A stretch of DNA of 64,000 nucleotides from an uncultured Dysgonomonas sp. GTDB lineage: Bacteria; Bacteroidota; Bacteroidia; Bacteroidales; Dysgonomonadaceae. The position numbers were made by a program, and so were the translations under genes. Position 1 is the first letter of the stretch, and each line of letters begins with the position of its first letter. The DNA lies in NCBI RefSeq assembly GCF_900079725.1, contig NZ_LT599032.1, positions 2,536,479 to 2,600,478 of the forward strand. Direction: 5' to 3'. The notes beneath the pieces were generated by a model. That model was not told the DNA's origin and made no database searches. It saw only the letters and a list, made by a program, of their open reading frames with translations. Of this stretch, positions 18,336 to 27,960 are shown piece after piece.

Positions 18336-18343
18336 CAAAGGTA
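18336..18343 (-). promoter_or_regulatory. -7 box (TACCTTTG) for the YgiQ gene
   Basis: A perfect TAnnTTTG match on the minus strand, ending 9 bases before the ATG at 18326. It rules out the upstream TTG as a start and implies a very short leader. Confidence 0.6.
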
Positions 18344-18456
18344 TTGCTTTTTCCAGATTTATGATTCAAATATGAGTATTCTTAACTTTTTAGTTCGTTG
18401 TTGAACATTTCCATTTATCTTTATCCCTTCCAAAATTAGTCATATAAAGCAAGGAA

Positions 18457-19182
18457 ATGTACATTGAGCATCTACCACATCCACTTTTAAGCAGATATAT
18501 CGAAACCTATTGGTCTTCGACAGATTTTGCTGAGAACGAGATTAAGCGGCGTATATTGCCTGATGGTTGCGTAGATATTATATTTTCATTTCACCGGCAG
18601 TCTCTCCCTCACATTGTGGGTACTATGACTACTTTTCTGGAAATAGCATATCTGGGAGAGGTCAGGTTTATAGGGATTCGCTTCAAACCGGGAGGAATAA
18701 CGGCTTTTACCCGTGTGCCTGTAAACGAATTTACTGATTCGCGGGTCGAACTTTTCTCTACGGAATCGGTATTTGATAAGTCTTTCGGTGAAGATATTCC
18801 CTGGGAAAGGAGTACAACAGATATTATCTCTTTTGTGGATAACTATTTATTAAGCCGGCTTCCGAAATTGTCTCCGTTGGATGAAAGGATTGATTATGCC
18901 ATATCGCTGATAAAACAAAGTAAGGGAAACATATCGATACCGATTATTGCAGAAAAGGCTTGTCTGAGCAAACGGCAATTTGAACGCAGGTTTCTGGCCG
19001 ATATAGGAATCTCTCCAAAAGCATTCAGCCGTATTTTCAAATTCAGGAATACCCGCCAATTTTTAAAGTCAGGAATTAATCAAAGTCTTTTTAACACAGC
19101 AGTTGATTGTGGTTATTATGATCATGCTCATTTGATAAAAGAGTTTAAACGGCTCTCCGGGTCTTTGCCTTCGGAACTGTAA
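18457..19182 (+). CDS. AraC family transcriptional regulator
   Basis: A 241-residue regulator. The N-terminal half (LSRYIETYWSS; ILPDGCVDIIFSF; IGIRFKPGGITAF) matches the DUF6597-type sensor found in AraC proteins. The C-terminal third carries two helix-turn-helix units (ISIPIIAEKACLSKRQFERRF and FNTAVDCGYYDHAHLIKEFKRL) with the typical GYYDxxHxxxxF signature. The VOC-family gene follows on the same strand after 90 bases, so regulation of that gene is a reasonable guess. The effector is unknown. Confidence 0.93.
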   Translation: MYIEHLPHPLLSRYIETYWSSTDFAENEIKRRILPDGCVDIIFSFHRQSLPHIVGTMTTFLEIAYLGEVRFIGIRFKPGGITAFTRVPVNEFTDSRVELFSTESVFDKSFGEDIPWERSTTDIISFVDNYLLSRLPKLSPLDERIDYAISLIKQSKGNISIPIIAEKACLSKRQFERRFLADIGISPKAFSRIFKFRNTRQFLKSGINQSLFNTAVDCGYYDHAHLIKEFKRLSGSLPSEL

Positions 19183-19272
19183 GATTGTCGTTTTTTTACA
19201 CAAATCCTATGATCTATATTCTCTACTTTTGATGATGATTTCCAAATACATATAAACTTAAAATTAGAGAAT

Positions 19273-19668
19273 ATGATATTAAATGATTCTACTCCGAACC
19301 TGATGGTCAGGAACGTTCGTCAGACAGTTGATTTTTATACAACAATTCTCGGTTTCAAACTTGTTGATTCCGTTTCCGAATCGGGAAACGATTTGGTATT
19401 TGCAATCGTACAGTCCGGAAATGTTATGTTTATGTTTCAGGAAGAAAACAGCCTGAAAGAAGAATATCCACAGCTCGCAAAATTTCCGCAAGGTGGGGGA
19501 TTGACCTTCTACATTCATGTATCCGATATTCATGGGTTGTATGGAAAGTTCAAAGAAAAGGTCACTATTGCAAAAGAAATGCATGAGACATTCTATGGAT
19601 CTACCGATTTCGCAATTGAGGACTGTAACGGTTATATTCTGACTTTTTCTCAGGAAAATACAAAATAG
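19273..19668 (+). CDS. VOC (glyoxalase/bleomycin resistance-like) protein
   Basis: A 131-residue protein with two beta-alpha-beta-beta-beta modules of the vicinal oxygen chelate superfamily. It opens with LMVRNVRQTVDFYTTILGFKL and ends with YGSTDFAIEDCNGYILTFSQ, both typical of the glyoxalase/bleomycin-resistance/dioxygenase fold. Conserved metal-ligand positions are only partly kept, so a specific enzyme cannot be called. It sits directly downstream of the AraC regulator and may be its target, as such pairs are common. Confidence 0.88.
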   Translation: MILNDSTPNLMVRNVRQTVDFYTTILGFKLVDSVSESGNDLVFAIVQSGNVMFMFQEENSLKEEYPQLAKFPQGGGLTFYIHVSDIHGLYGKFKEKVTIAKEMHETFYGSTDFAIEDCNGYILTFSQENTK

Positions 19669-19731
19669 TGTAGGTTTTTCTTAAATAATAGGCTAAGAAA
19701 TTCGTTTTATCAAGAGTTAACAAAAACATTG

Positions 19732-19739
19732 TATATTTG
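19732..19739 (+). promoter_or_regulatory. -7 box (TATATTTG) for the tamL-like gene
   Basis: A TAnnTTTG match 20 bases before the chosen ATG at 19759. It shows that an in-frame TTG at 19729 cannot be the start. Confidence 0.6.
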
Positions 19740-19758
19740 TAAAACGTTAATATTCTTG

Positions 19759-22059
19759 ATGAGAAAACTTACATTTATATCTTTTGTCTTTATCCTTGCG
19801 GCATGTAATACTACTAAGAACATTCCGGAAGGACGCTATCTGTTGGATAGTTATCAGATCAAGCATGACACTAAAAATGCTACGGCCGATTTAGAAGATT
19901 TCGTTCGTCAGCAGCCTAACACGAGTCTTCCTTTGCTTGGAAAAGTCCGTCTGGGCATATATAATATGGCCGGACAGGATACAAGTAAGTGGATAAACCG
20001 TACTATACAAAAGCTGGGACAGGCTCCCGTCTTGTATAGTGCATCGCAGACAATCATGTCGCAAAATCAGTTGAAGAAGCAATTGAATAACCAGGGCTAT
20101 CTGAATGCCGAAGCTGATACTACCCTGAAAGTGAAAGGGAAGAAAATGTCTGTTACCTATAATCTGAAAGGAGGTATTCCATATCGTGTCCGTAACTATA
20201 CGCACCAGATAGGTGATACGACTATGGCCCGTATTATGGGTAAGATACCTATCGAGCCCCTGTTGAAAAAGGGAGATATGTTCGATATGGACATGTTGGA
20301 GGAAGAGCGTCTGCGGGTAAATACCATTATGCGTAATGTGGGCTATTCGACTTTCTCGAAGGAGTATGTATATTTCCGTGCCGATACTACACTTAATTCG
20401 CATGAAGTGGATTTATATCTCGATATTTATCCGAATAAGGACAGTTTGCCTTATCCTCGCTACAAACTGAATAATATTACGATTATTTCAGGGATCAATT
20501 CTATTGATAATGTATCCGGTTCGGGAGGGCAAATAAATACGAACCGCTGGTTTTACAGGAATGCCGATACGACGGACTATTATGGGACTAAGATAATACG
20601 TGGAAGAAATAAGTTCCTGCGGAATTCAGCTGTGTTACGCAACAATTATTTGAAGAAGGGAGCATATTATTCCGATTACAATATAACCCGTACCTACGAA
20701 GCCTATACAAATATGGAGGCTATTAAACAGGTGAATATTACGACTCAGCCTTCGCCCGAAGATAGTACGCGCCTGCTAGATGCTACAATTATACTGCTTC
20801 CTGCCAATGCTCACTGGTTCAAAGCCGGGCTGGACGGAACGAATACCGCCGGAGATATAGGTATTGCCCCAAGTATTTCATACCAGCATCAGAACTTGTT
20901 TAACGGGTCGGAACAATTGAGTATCAAGCTAAAAGGTGCTTATGAGTTCATCGCCGGAGACAAGAGCGGGGATGTAATGAGTAGCAACTTTTATGAATAC
21001 GGAATAGAAACAGGCCTAACCTTCCCTCAGTTTCTCTTCCCCTGGTTAAAGAAAAACTGGAGAGAGCTGCCATCTTCCAGTACTCGGTTTACTGTGGGAT
21101 TGAATAATCAGCACAGGCAGGAGTATACCCGACAGTTTTTTAACTTAGGTGTAAATTATAGCTGGAATACATATAAAAACAGACTCCGCCACGGTTTGGA
21201 TTTACTCGATGTAAACTATATCCGTATGCCGTGGGTATCAGATTATTTCCAGAAGAATTACCTCGATTCTACTAATAATGTCTTGTTGAGGGAGAGTTAT
21301 AGCGACAAGCTGGTGGCACGTACTGCTTATACCGTTACTTTGGTAAACGGACGCCGCTTCACTGGTCTGTATCCTACCTATTCATTACGGATGTCGGTAG
21401 AAGTAGCAGGGGCTTTACCTCGTCTGGCGACGACAATCGGCGGGGCAAAAGAGAATGAATTCGGGGAAAAGATGATTTTGGGTGTAGCATATGCAGAATA
21501 TGTAAAAGGAAGTGTGGATTATTCTCACACATTTTATTTTTCGAAGAAACATTCAGTCGCTTATCATCTGGGACTGGGACTTGCGCAACCTTACGGTAAT
21601 TCCGGAATCTTGCCTTTCGAACGACGTTTCTTTTCGGGAGGGGCTAACAGTGTAAGGGGATGGAGTACCCGCTCGTTGGGTCCCGGGTCATATAAACGTC
21701 AGGGAAATAGCGATTTTGTAAACCAGGCCGGAGATATGAAACTTGAGTTCAATATTGAGAATAGGATGAAGGTAACCGACCTTTTCGAATTTGCCCAATT
21801 CATCGATGCCGGGAATATATGGACACTAATCAATTATGAGGAGCAGCCCGGAGGACAATTCAAGTTCAAGTCGTTCTATAAAGAAATTGGTGTGTCTTAT
21901 GGGCTCGGTTTACGCATGGATTTAAGCTTCCTGCTTCTCCGTTTCGACGCGGGGATGAAAGCCTATGACCCGGGGAGGGACCAGTCGGATCGCTTTATCT
22001 TGTTCAAGCCAAGGCTGAATAATATGGCATGGCACTTCGGGATAGGATATCCATTCTGA
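19759..22059 (+). CDS. BamA/TamA-family outer membrane lipoprotein (TamL-like)
   Basis: A 766-residue outer-membrane protein. The N-terminus is a lipoprotein signal (FVFILAAC, with Cys at about residue 16), then CNTTKNIPEGRYLLDS, POTRA-like repeats (KKQLNNQGYLNAEAD; RVNTIMRNVGYSTFSKEYVYFRAD), and a C-terminal 16-strand barrel with the surface-antigen motif RRFFSGGANSVRGWSTRSLGPG. Lipidated TamA relatives are the Bacteroidota form called TamL, thought to insert or transport outer-membrane components with TamB. No tamB is in the window. The start at 19759 is chosen because it gives the lipoprotein signal and lies after the promoter box. Confidence 0.9.
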   Translation: MRKLTFISFVFILAACNTTKNIPEGRYLLDSYQIKHDTKNATADLEDFVRQQPNTSLPLLGKVRLGIYNMAGQDTSKWINRTIQKLGQAPVLYSASQTIMSQNQLKKQLNNQGYLNAEADTTLKVKGKKMSVTYNLKGGIPYRVRNYTHQIGDTTMARIMGKIPIEPLLKKGDMFDMDMLEEERLRVNTIMRNVGYSTFSKEYVYFRADTTLNSHEVDLYLDIYPNKDSLPYPRYKLNNITIISGINSIDNVSGSGGQINTNRWFYRNADTTDYYGTKIIRGRNKFLRNSAVLRNNYLKKGAYYSDYNITRTYEAYTNMEAIKQVNITTQPSPEDSTRLLDATIILLPANAHWFKAGLDGTNTAGDIGIAPSISYQHQNLFNGSEQLSIKLKGAYEFIAGDKSGDVMSSNFYEYGIETGLTFPQFLFPWLKKNWRELPSSSTRFTVGLNNQHRQEYTRQFFNLGVNYSWNTYKNRLRHGLDLLDVNYIRMPWVSDYFQKNYLDSTNNVLLRESYSDKLVARTAYTVTLVNGRRFTGLYPTYSLRMSVEVAGALPRLATTIGGAKENEFGEKMILGVAYAEYVKGSVDYSHTFYFSKKHSVAYHLGLGLAQPYGNSGILPFERRFFSGGANSVRGWSTRSLGPGSYKRQGNSDFVNQAGDMKLEFNIENRMKVTDLFEFAQFIDAGNIWTLINYEEQPGGQFKFKSFYKEIGVSYGLGLRMDLSFLLLRFDAGMKAYDPGRDQSDRFILFKPRLNNMAWHFGIGYPF

Positions 22060-22263
22060 TTTATTTATACTTAAACAAGCTTCAGTTATACCTTGTATTT
22101 TATTACTTATCTCTTTGGACAGAAACATAAACTTTCAAAGAGTTATCGGCTAAAAGTTCCTATGCATAGATCTTTTATGTATAAATTATATTTATTTCTG
22201 AGAATTTCGGATATTTTAGATTCCTTTAAATTAGCCAACTAAGGTAATGCGCTTATTTTTTCG

Positions 22264-22271
22264 TAATTTTG
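22264..22271 (+). promoter_or_regulatory. -7 box (TAATTTTG) for uvrA
   Basis: A TAnnTTTG match 22-29 bases before the ATG at 22293. It excludes the in-frame TTG at 22269. Confidence 0.6.
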
Positions 22272-22292
22272 TATCCATTTTTTGAAGAGATT

Positions 22293-25079
22293 ATGTCAGA
22301 AGAGAAAAATATATTTATAAAAGGCGCACGGGTAAACAATCTGAAAAACATTGATGTAGAAATACCCCGTAATAAATTTGTCGTAATTACAGGACTATCC
22401 GGTTCGGGTAAGTCTTCGCTTGCATTCGATACGCTCTATGCAGAAGGCCAACGCCGCTATGTGGAAAGTTTATCGTCGTATGCCCGTCAGTTTCTCGGCC
22501 GTATGAATAAACCTGAGAGTGACTATATCAAAGGCATTCCGCCGGCTATTGCAATCGAGCAACGGGTAAGCGCCCGCAACCCGCGTTCCACGGTGGGTAC
22601 TTCGACAGAGATATATGAATATTTGCGGTTGCTCTTTGCCCGTATAGGGAAGACTATTTCTCCCGTATCGGGGCAGGAGGTGAAGAAGCATCAGGTGAGC
22701 GATATTGTCGAAAAAATGCAGTCGTATCCGGAAGATATAAGGCTTGCAATTCTGACTAAAATAATTCTCCGCGACGGCAGGTCTTTGAATGAACAACTCG
22801 AAATTTTACAGAAGGAAGGTTTCTCTAGAGTAGAGATATCCGGTAAATTTGAACGGATTGAGGATGTTCTTGCATCCAACACCAAATATAAAGCGGACGA
22901 ACTACTTCTGCTTATCGACCGCCTTACCTGCGATAAAGACGCGGCCAACATCAGCCGTTTCTCGGAATCCATAGAAACCGCTTTCTTCGAAGGAGAGGGT
23001 GACTGTGTGATTCGTTTCTATATAGGGGATAAAGTTGAAAGTTTCGATTTTTCGAGGCATTTCGAGGCTGATGGCATTCAGTTTGAAGAACCGTCCGACC
23101 TGATGTTCAGTTTCAATAGCCCGGTAGGAGCTTGCCCCGTTTGTGAAGGCTTTGGCCGTGTGATGGGGATAGATGAAGATCTTGTGATTCCTAATAAAAG
23201 CCTGTCTGTATATGAAGACGCTGTAGTCTGCTGGAAAGGCGAGAAAATGAGCGAATGGAAGATGGAGTTTATCCATGCTGCTTCTAAACATAATTTCCCT
23301 GTTCACCGTCCTTATTTCGAATTATCGGATAGCGAGAGGGATTTGCTCTGGCATGGTGCGAGAGGCTTGCACGGCATAGACGATTTCTTCAAAATGGTGG
23401 AAGAAAACCAGTATAAGATACAATACCGTGTAATGCTTGCCCGTTACCGGGGAAAAACGACTTGTCCGGCTTGCAAAGGTTCGCGGCTGAAACCTCAGGC
23501 ATTGTACGTAAAAGTAGGCGGTAAGACTATTGCCGACCTCGTATTGATGCCTATATCCGAACTGAAAGTATTTTTTGATTCCCTTGATCTCAATGAAACG
23601 GATGCAGCTATCGCTAAGCGCCTGTTAACCGATATAAATATCCGCATCCTGTATCTTATGAATGTTGGCTTGGGATACCTTACTTTAAATCGTTTGTCGA
23701 ATTCCCTCTCTGGAGGAGAGAGCCAGCGTATCAACCTGGCCACGTCGCTGGGAAGCAGTCTTGTGGGTTCGCTTTATATACTCGATGAACCGAGTATAGG
23801 ATTGCATTCCCGTGATACCGATTTATTGATTAACGTATTGCAGGAGCTCAAGTCGATAGGGAATACGGTCGTTGTGGTAGAGCACGATGAAGAGATTATA
23901 CGTGCAGCCGACTATATTATCGATATAGGGCCCAAAGCCGGCCGTTTAGGCGGTGAAATCGTATATCAGGGAGATGTGGCCGGCCTGCAGAAGCATACCG
24001 AAAGTTATACTGTCCGCTATCTGAATGGAGAAGAAAAGATAGATGTTCCAAAAGTAAGGCGCAAGTGGAATAATTTCATAGAGATAAAAGGTGCACGGCA
24101 AAATAATCTGAAAAATATCAATGTGAAGTTCCCGCTAAATGTAATGACTGTGGTTACGGGTGTCAGCGGTTCCGGTAAATCATCATTGGTCTGTGATGTT
24201 TTCTATACCGCCTTGGAGCGTCATTATAAGGGTAAGGGTGATCAGATAGTTCAATACAATGGGTTGGAAGGTGACCTGAAGCTGATAAAGGATATAGAAA
24301 TGGTAGACCAGAATGCTATCGGGCGTTCCTCCCGTTCTAATCCTGTGACCTATATAAAAGCTTATGATGAGATCCGCAAGTTATTTGCAGAGCAGCCTCT
24401 GGCAAAACAATTACACTTTACTCCGGCTTTCTTCTCCTTCAATGTAGAAGGCGGAAGATGCGAGGAATGTGCAGGGGAAGGTAAGATACTGGTAGAGATG
24501 CAGTTTATGGCGGATGTACTACTCGAATGTGATGTATGCAAGGGAAGACGTTTCAAGCAGGATGTATTGGATGTACAATACAGGGGAGCGAGTATCCACG
24601 ATGTACTGGAAATGACAATAGATCAGGCTATCGAATTCTTTGAAGAAGGAAAAGGCAACACGGAAAAGAAAATAGTGAAACGCCTGAAACCATTGCAGGA
24701 TGTAGGGCTTGGATATGTAAAATTAGGACAGTCGTCTTCATCCCTTTCAGGTGGGGAAAACCAGCGCGTGAAACTGGCGTTCCACCTTGTAGACGAGAAG
24801 CCGGAGCCTACTCTTTTTATATTCGATGAGCCTACTACAGGATTACATTTCCATGATATAAAAACCCTGTTGAAAGCGTTCGATTCGCTGATAAAAAGGG
24901 GGCATACCATTGTTATCATTGAGCATAACATGGATGTTATCAAATGTGCCGATCATATTATTGATATAGGTCCCGAAGGGGGAAAAGAAGGTGGCTATGT
25001 GGTCTGTGAAGGTACTCCTGAGAAGATTGCTAAATGTGAGAAGTCATATACCGGACGTTTCCTTAAGGAGAAACTTTAA
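22293..25079 (+). CDS. uvrA: Excinuclease ABC subunit A
   Basis: A 928-residue damage-sensing ATPase of nucleotide excision repair. It has two ABC modules, with Walker A GLSGSGKS (about residue 31) and GVSGSGKS in the C-terminal half, two signature LSGGE motifs ([10 protein letters not shown] and [10 protein letters not shown]), and zinc-finger cysteine pairs (CPVCEGFGR with [16 protein letters not shown] with CDVCKGRR). Length is that of the short UvrA type. The ATG at 22293 (MSEEKN) is preceded by GAAGAG and a -7 box. It is monocistronic. The partner genes uvrB and uvrC are also in this window. Confidence 0.98.
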   Translation: MSEEKNIFIKGARVNNLKNIDVEIPRNKFVVITGLSGSGKSSLAFDTLYAEGQRRYVESLSSYARQFLGRMNKPESDYIKGIPPAIAIEQRVSARNPRSTVGTSTEIYEYLRLLFARIGKTISPVSGQEVKKHQVSDIVEKMQSYPEDIRLAILTKIILRDGRSLNEQLEILQKEGFSRVEISGKFERIEDVLASNTKYKADELLLLIDRLTCDKDAANISRFSESIETAFFEGEGDCVIRFYIGDKVESFDFSRHFEADGIQFEEPSDLMFSFNSPVGACPVCEGFGRVMGIDEDLVIPNKSLSVYEDAVVCWKGEKMSEWKMEFIHAASKHNFPVHRPYFELSDSERDLLWHGARGLHGIDDFFKMVEENQYKIQYRVMLARYRGKTTCPACKGSRLKPQALYVKVGGKTIADLVLMPISELKVFFDSLDLNETDAAIAKRLLTDINIRILYLMNVGLGYLTLNRLSNSLSGGESQRINLATSLGSSLVGSLYILDEPSIGLHSRDTDLLINVLQELKSIGNTVVVVEHDEEIIRAADYIIDIGPKAGRLGGEIVYQGDVAGLQKHTESYTVRYLNGEEKIDVPKVRRKWNNFIEIKGARQNNLKNINVKFPLNVMTVVTGVSGSGKSSLVCDVFYTALERHYKGKGDQIVQYNGLEGDLKLIKDIEMVDQNAIGRSSRSNPVTYIKAYDEIRKLFAEQPLAKQLHFTPAFFSFNVEGGRCEECAGEGKILVEMQFMADVLLECDVCKGRRFKQDVLDVQYRGASIHDVLEMTIDQAIEFFEEGKGNTEKKIVKRLKPLQDVGLGYVKLGQSSSSLSGGENQRVKLAFHLVDEKPEPTLFIFDEPTTGLHFHDIKTLLKAFDSLIKRGHTIVIIEHNMDVIKCADHIIDIGPEGGKEGGYVVCEGTPEKIAKCEKSYTGRFLKEKL

Positions 25080-25122
25080 TAACTATAACAGTAAATCTGA
25101 TTCTTTCTTTCGGATTAATTAC

Positions 25123-25130
25123 TATATTTG
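25123..25130 (+). promoter_or_regulatory. -7 box (TATATTTG) of the toxin-antitoxin operon
   Basis: A TAnnTTTG match immediately 5' of a 22-bp palindrome. The predicted transcription start would fall inside the palindrome. Confidence 0.65.
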
Positions 25131-25131
25131 T

Positions 25132-25153
25132 ACCAATATGGTACCGTATTGGT
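25132..25153. promoter_or_regulatory. Palindromic operator of the toxin-antitoxin pair
   Basis: A 22-bp inverted repeat with half-sites ACCAATATGGT and ACCGTATTGGT and one mismatched pair. It overlaps the predicted transcription start and precedes the antitoxin ATG by 20 bases, the normal place for autorepression by a Phd/YefM-type antitoxin. Confidence 0.7.
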
Positions 25154-25173
25154 GCGCAAAAATCTTATATATT

Positions 25174-25407
25174 ATGTTAGTAATAAGTAGTAGAGAATTC
25201 AGAGACAAACAAGCCGAATATATGGACAGAGCCGATAGGGGCGAACAAATCATTGTTCAACGGGGACGTGACAAGGCGTATGCGATTACTCCCGTGAAGT
25301 CTTCTGATATATATATAAATACACCGGTATTGTCCGAAGACTTTGTATCCGGAGAACAAATCAAAGAACAAGTACATCAACACATCGATAAATTATTTTC
25401 TAAATAG
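25174..25407 (+). CDS. Type II antitoxin, Phd/YefM family
   Basis: A 77-residue protein. The N-terminal MLVISSREFRDKQAEYMDRADRG followed by EQIIVQRGRDKAYAITPV is the Phd/YefM DNA-binding fold (short strand, helix, helix, two strands), and the C-terminal helical tail (SGEQIKEQVHQHIDKLF) would wrap the toxin. The ATG at 25174 is chosen; a longer frame upstream lies inside uvrA and has no support. The stop codon touches the toxin GTG with no gap. It probably binds the palindrome at 25132-25153 and represses its own operon. Confidence 0.9.
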   Translation: MLVISSREFRDKQAEYMDRADRGEQIIVQRGRDKAYAITPVKSSDIYINTPVLSEDFVSGEQIKEQVHQHIDKLFSK

Positions 25408-25725
25408 GTGAAAGTAGTTTATCACAGGAATGTAGCCGAGTATTTAAACGAACTGGTCGACATCCTTTACGACAAAGAATATTTTGGTTTTAAGGAGTTT
25501 GCATACGATTATGTCGATTGGATATTTGAGCAGATAGAATTGTCTATCCATAGAAAGGTAAAGAAACAGGCACCGAGACATTTCGAGAAATATAGTCAGG
25601 GATTATCTTATGTTGTCTACAAAAGAAATAGCAATACATCCTGGTATGTATTCTTTTTAAAGCAAGAGGATACATACCTGATTTTCTATATTGGGAATAA
25701 TCATAATTGTGCACAGTATTTCTAG
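25408..25725 (+). CDS. Type II toxin, RelE/ParE superfamily
   Basis: A 105-residue protein starting at a GTG directly after the antitoxin stop. The pattern KVVYHRNVAEYLNELVDILY and the C-terminal TSWYVFFLKQEDTYLIFYIGNNH fits the RelE/ParE fold: a helical hairpin packed on a small beta sheet. RelE members cut mRNA on the ribosome and ParE members poison gyrase; which applies here is not visible. Both conserved basic positions and the C-terminal tail are weak, so the subfamily is left open. Size, order and operator support the toxin call. Confidence 0.82.
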   Translation: MKVVYHRNVAEYLNELVDILYDKEYFGFKEFAYDYVDWIFEQIELSIHRKVKKQAPRHFEKYSQGLSYVVYKRNSNTSWYVFFLKQEDTYLIFYIGNNHNCAQYF

Positions 25726-25770
25726 CTGCTTATCCCTAAAATTTTAGATTTAAGTCCAATCGATATAGCT

Positions 25771-26301
25771 TTAAACACTTTCCAATAACAATTCATATAA
25801 TCTGAACCATTTCAGATGTTCATATCCCAGTTGTAAATCGACCGTGGCTATATATGTATAGCCTAGTTTTTCATATAATGATATGGCTGCTGTATTGTTT
25901 TCGGAGACATCCAACCGGATTGATCTCATTTTTTGCTGAATTGCATATTCCTTTGCAAAAGTCATAAGTTTAAACGCTACACCTTTTTGTATAAAATGTG
26001 GATGTACTACAAGAGTGTGTACTACAAATACATCTTTGTAATCCGCAGATACCTTCCAGTATGCTTCTTCATAGGCTGTTTCCGGCTTATGGTTCAGAAT
26101 AATGCTGCCGGCTATCCTGCCGGCGGTTTTTAAGACAAACAGGCTGTCGTCTTCAACTCCGGTAAGTGCTGTCTGCCGTATAGGGTAAATATGTTTTATC
26201 CAGCCGGGATAATTGATGTTCGATTCCAGATAATCATTCAAATCGTTGTATAGATCTTCCAGTTCATCTATATCGTTTATTGTCCCTTTTTCTATAATCA
26301 T
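25771..26301 (-). CDS. GNAT family N-acetyltransferase
   Basis: A 176-residue acetyl-CoA-dependent acetyltransferase. The core reads VHTLVVHPHFIQKGVAFKLMTFAKEYA (motif A, a variant of Q/RxxGxG/A), then IRLDVSENNTAAISLYEKLGYTYI (motif B). The substrate is unknown; the pattern ENNTAAISLYEKLGY is that of the large ribosomal/small-molecule acetyltransferase group. It is in the same orientation as, and 14 bases downstream of, the SpoU methyltransferase gene, so the two are probably co-transcribed. Confidence 0.9.
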   Translation of the reverse strand: MIIEKGTINDIDELEDLYNDLNDYLESNINYPGWIKHIYPIRQTALTGVEDDSLFVLKTAGRIAGSIILNHKPETAYEEAYWKVSADYKDVFVVHTLVVHPHFIQKGVAFKLMTFAKEYAIQQKMRSIRLDVSENNTAAISLYEKLGYTYIATVDLQLGYEHLKWFRLYELLLESV

Positions 26302-26315
26302 GCGTCTTTTACTCT

Positions 26316-27107
26316 TTAAAAACCACGTTGTCTCATAGCCTCAAAGGTGAGAACGGCAGTGGAAACGGAGACATTCAGCGAATCTATTTTTCCCCGCATC
26401 GGTATTTTTATCCTTGCGTCCGCATTCGTGAGCCAGAAATCAGTCAGTCCGTCCGCTTCCGTACCCATTACTATAGCCGACGGAATAGAAAAATCCGTAT
26501 CCTGATACCATTGTGAAGCCTGCAACTCGGCGGCAAACGATTTTATTTTCTTATCCCGGAGGAAATCCAGAGCCTCCTGTGACGAGCACACTGCCGTTTG
26601 CACGGTGAAAAGGCAGCCTACACTGGAACGTATAGCATTGGGGTTGTACAGGTCGGTGGCAGGGTCGCAGATGATAACGGCATCAGCCTGCGCCGCATCG
26701 GCCGTACGGAGTATTGCCCCCAGGTTACCGGGTTTCTCTACCGATTCGAGTATGATAATAAAAGGAGTTTCAGATAGTTTCAGATCGTTTAAAGTATGGT
26801 TTTTCGGTCTGGCAAGAGTCAGTAGCCCGTCCGAACCTTCACGGTATGCAATCTTTTCGAATACCGTCTCCGATACTTCGAACAGTTTGTTTTCACCGAT
26901 AGAATCGAGAACATCGGGATAATCAGTCTTCCGGAATAATTCCGGGCAGACATATACCGAATTTATCTCATAATCAGCCGTCATGGCTAGGCTCAATTCC
27001 CTTGCTCCTTCTATCAGGAAGAGGTTTTGCTCCTTGCGCTCTTTGCTTTTTGCAAGTTTTACAATATTCTTTATTCTTGGGTTTTGCAGGCTGGTTATTT
27101 TTTCCAT
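26316..27107 (-). CDS. TrmH/SpoU family RNA 2'-O-methyltransferase
   Basis: A 263-residue SPOUT methyltransferase. The N-terminal SpoU-binding region (ITSLQNPRIKNIVKLAKSKERKEQNLFLIEG) is followed by the knot domain with motifs ESVEKPGNLGAILRTADAA (motif 1), AIVMGTEADGL (motif 2) and IPMRGKIDSLNVSVSTAVLTFEA (motif 3). It transfers methyl from SAM to a ribose 2'-OH in rRNA or tRNA. The exact site is not determinable. It shares a divergent promoter region with the DUF5715 gene. Confidence 0.94.
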   Translation of the reverse strand: MEKITSLQNPRIKNIVKLAKSKERKEQNLFLIEGARELSLAMTADYEINSVYVCPELFRKTDYPDVLDSIGENKLFEVSETVFEKIAYREGSDGLLTLARPKNHTLNDLKLSETPFIIILESVEKPGNLGAILRTADAAQADAVIICDPATDLYNPNAIRSSVGCLFTVQTAVCSSQEALDFLRDKKIKSFAAELQASQWYQDTDFSIPSAIVMGTEADGLTDFWLTNADARIKIPMRGKIDSLNVSVSTAVLTFEAMRQRGF

Positions 27108-27159
27108 TTGTTTCTTATATCCTTTTCATTTTTAATCGGGTTGCCATAAAAGGCAAAGA

Positions 27160-27196
27160 CAAAAATAACAACTAAGGCGGTTATTTTGTACCTTTG
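27160..27196. promoter_or_regulatory. Divergent -7 boxes for the SpoU and DUF5715 genes
   Basis: TATTTTTG on the minus strand (27160-27167) and TACCTTTG on the plus strand (27189-27196) face apart within 37 bases. Each matches TAnnTTTG and lies at the right distance from the gene it would serve. Confidence 0.6.
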
Positions 27197-27225
27197 TGCC
27201 GGAAAAATCAAAATTAAGGAGATTT

Positions 27226-27885
27226 ATGAGATATATGTGGATACTTTCAATCGGTATTCTATCTATGATAAGTTGTAGCTCGAAAGGGCAGAGCGACGAG
27301 GAAAAGCCAGTAGCTGAAGTAAGGAAATATAGCCGTTTTAACGGGAATTACAATAAAACGTTTGCCGATTTGCAGGATGTCCAGATTGAAGCAGCCATGG
27401 CAAATGGGGTAGGCCCCCTGGTTTCCAGAGCCGATACAGCCTTGTATGAAGGACAATTGGTACGTATACCGAATGAGCTGGACATATACAAGGTGGATAA
27501 GCTGAAGCACTCGATGCCTTTCCTCGTACCGAAAGCGGCAACCCTGTTGTCGGATATCTGCCTTAATTTCAGGGATTCGCTTATCAGCAAAAAAATGGTC
27601 TTATATAAGCCGATTGTTACCAGTATTACACGTACGGATGACGATGTAAAAGGACTTTCGAGGCGTAACAGGAATACGAGCGACAACTCGACACACCGCT
27701 ATGCCACGACATTCGATATTGCCTGGACACGGTTCGAGAAGGTAAATCCATCAGATCCGCGTACTCTTGACGATGGCAGGCTAAAAGCCGTACTGGGACA
27801 GGTCCTTCACGACCTGCGGCAACGCGACAGATGTTATGTGAAGCACGAGAGAAAACAGTCTTGTTTTCATATAACGGTAAGGTAA
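27226..27885 (+). CDS. DUF5715 family lipoprotein, M15-peptidase-like
   Basis: A 219-residue lipoprotein: SIGILSMISC is a lipobox with Cys at about residue 17, the start ATG is preceded by AAGGAG at 27215-27220, and the frame upstream begins with a GTG inside the promoter box. The C-terminal part has STHRYATTFDIAW, which resembles the SxHxxGxAxD zinc site of D-Ala-D-Ala carboxypeptidases of family M15, and CFHITVR at the end, close to the distal HxxV motif. A wall-peptide hydrolase role is therefore an inference from pattern only. It precedes truA after a 75-base gap. Confidence 0.75.
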   Translation: MRYMWILSIGILSMISCSSKGQSDEEKPVAEVRKYSRFNGNYNKTFADLQDVQIEAAMANGVGPLVSRADTALYEGQLVRIPNELDIYKVDKLKHSMPFLVPKAATLLSDICLNFRDSLISKKMVLYKPIVTSITRTDDDVKGLSRRNRNTSDNSTHRYATTFDIAWTRFEKVNPSDPRTLDDGRLKAVLGQVLHDLRQRDRCYVKHERKQSCFHITVR

Positions 27886-27903
27886 ACAATATACTAATGT
27901 GGC

Positions 27904-27939
27904 AATATGCCGATGAACTAATTGGCACATTGGCATATT
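27904..27939. repeat. Imperfect inverted repeat before truA
   Basis: AATATGCCGATG and CATTGGCATATT form a stem of 11 of 12 pairs plus one G-T across a 12-base loop. It lies between DUF5715 and truA and has no T-tract, so it is not a clear terminator. Confidence 0.45.
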
Positions 27940-27960
27940 AATCTATTAATACATTAAAAA

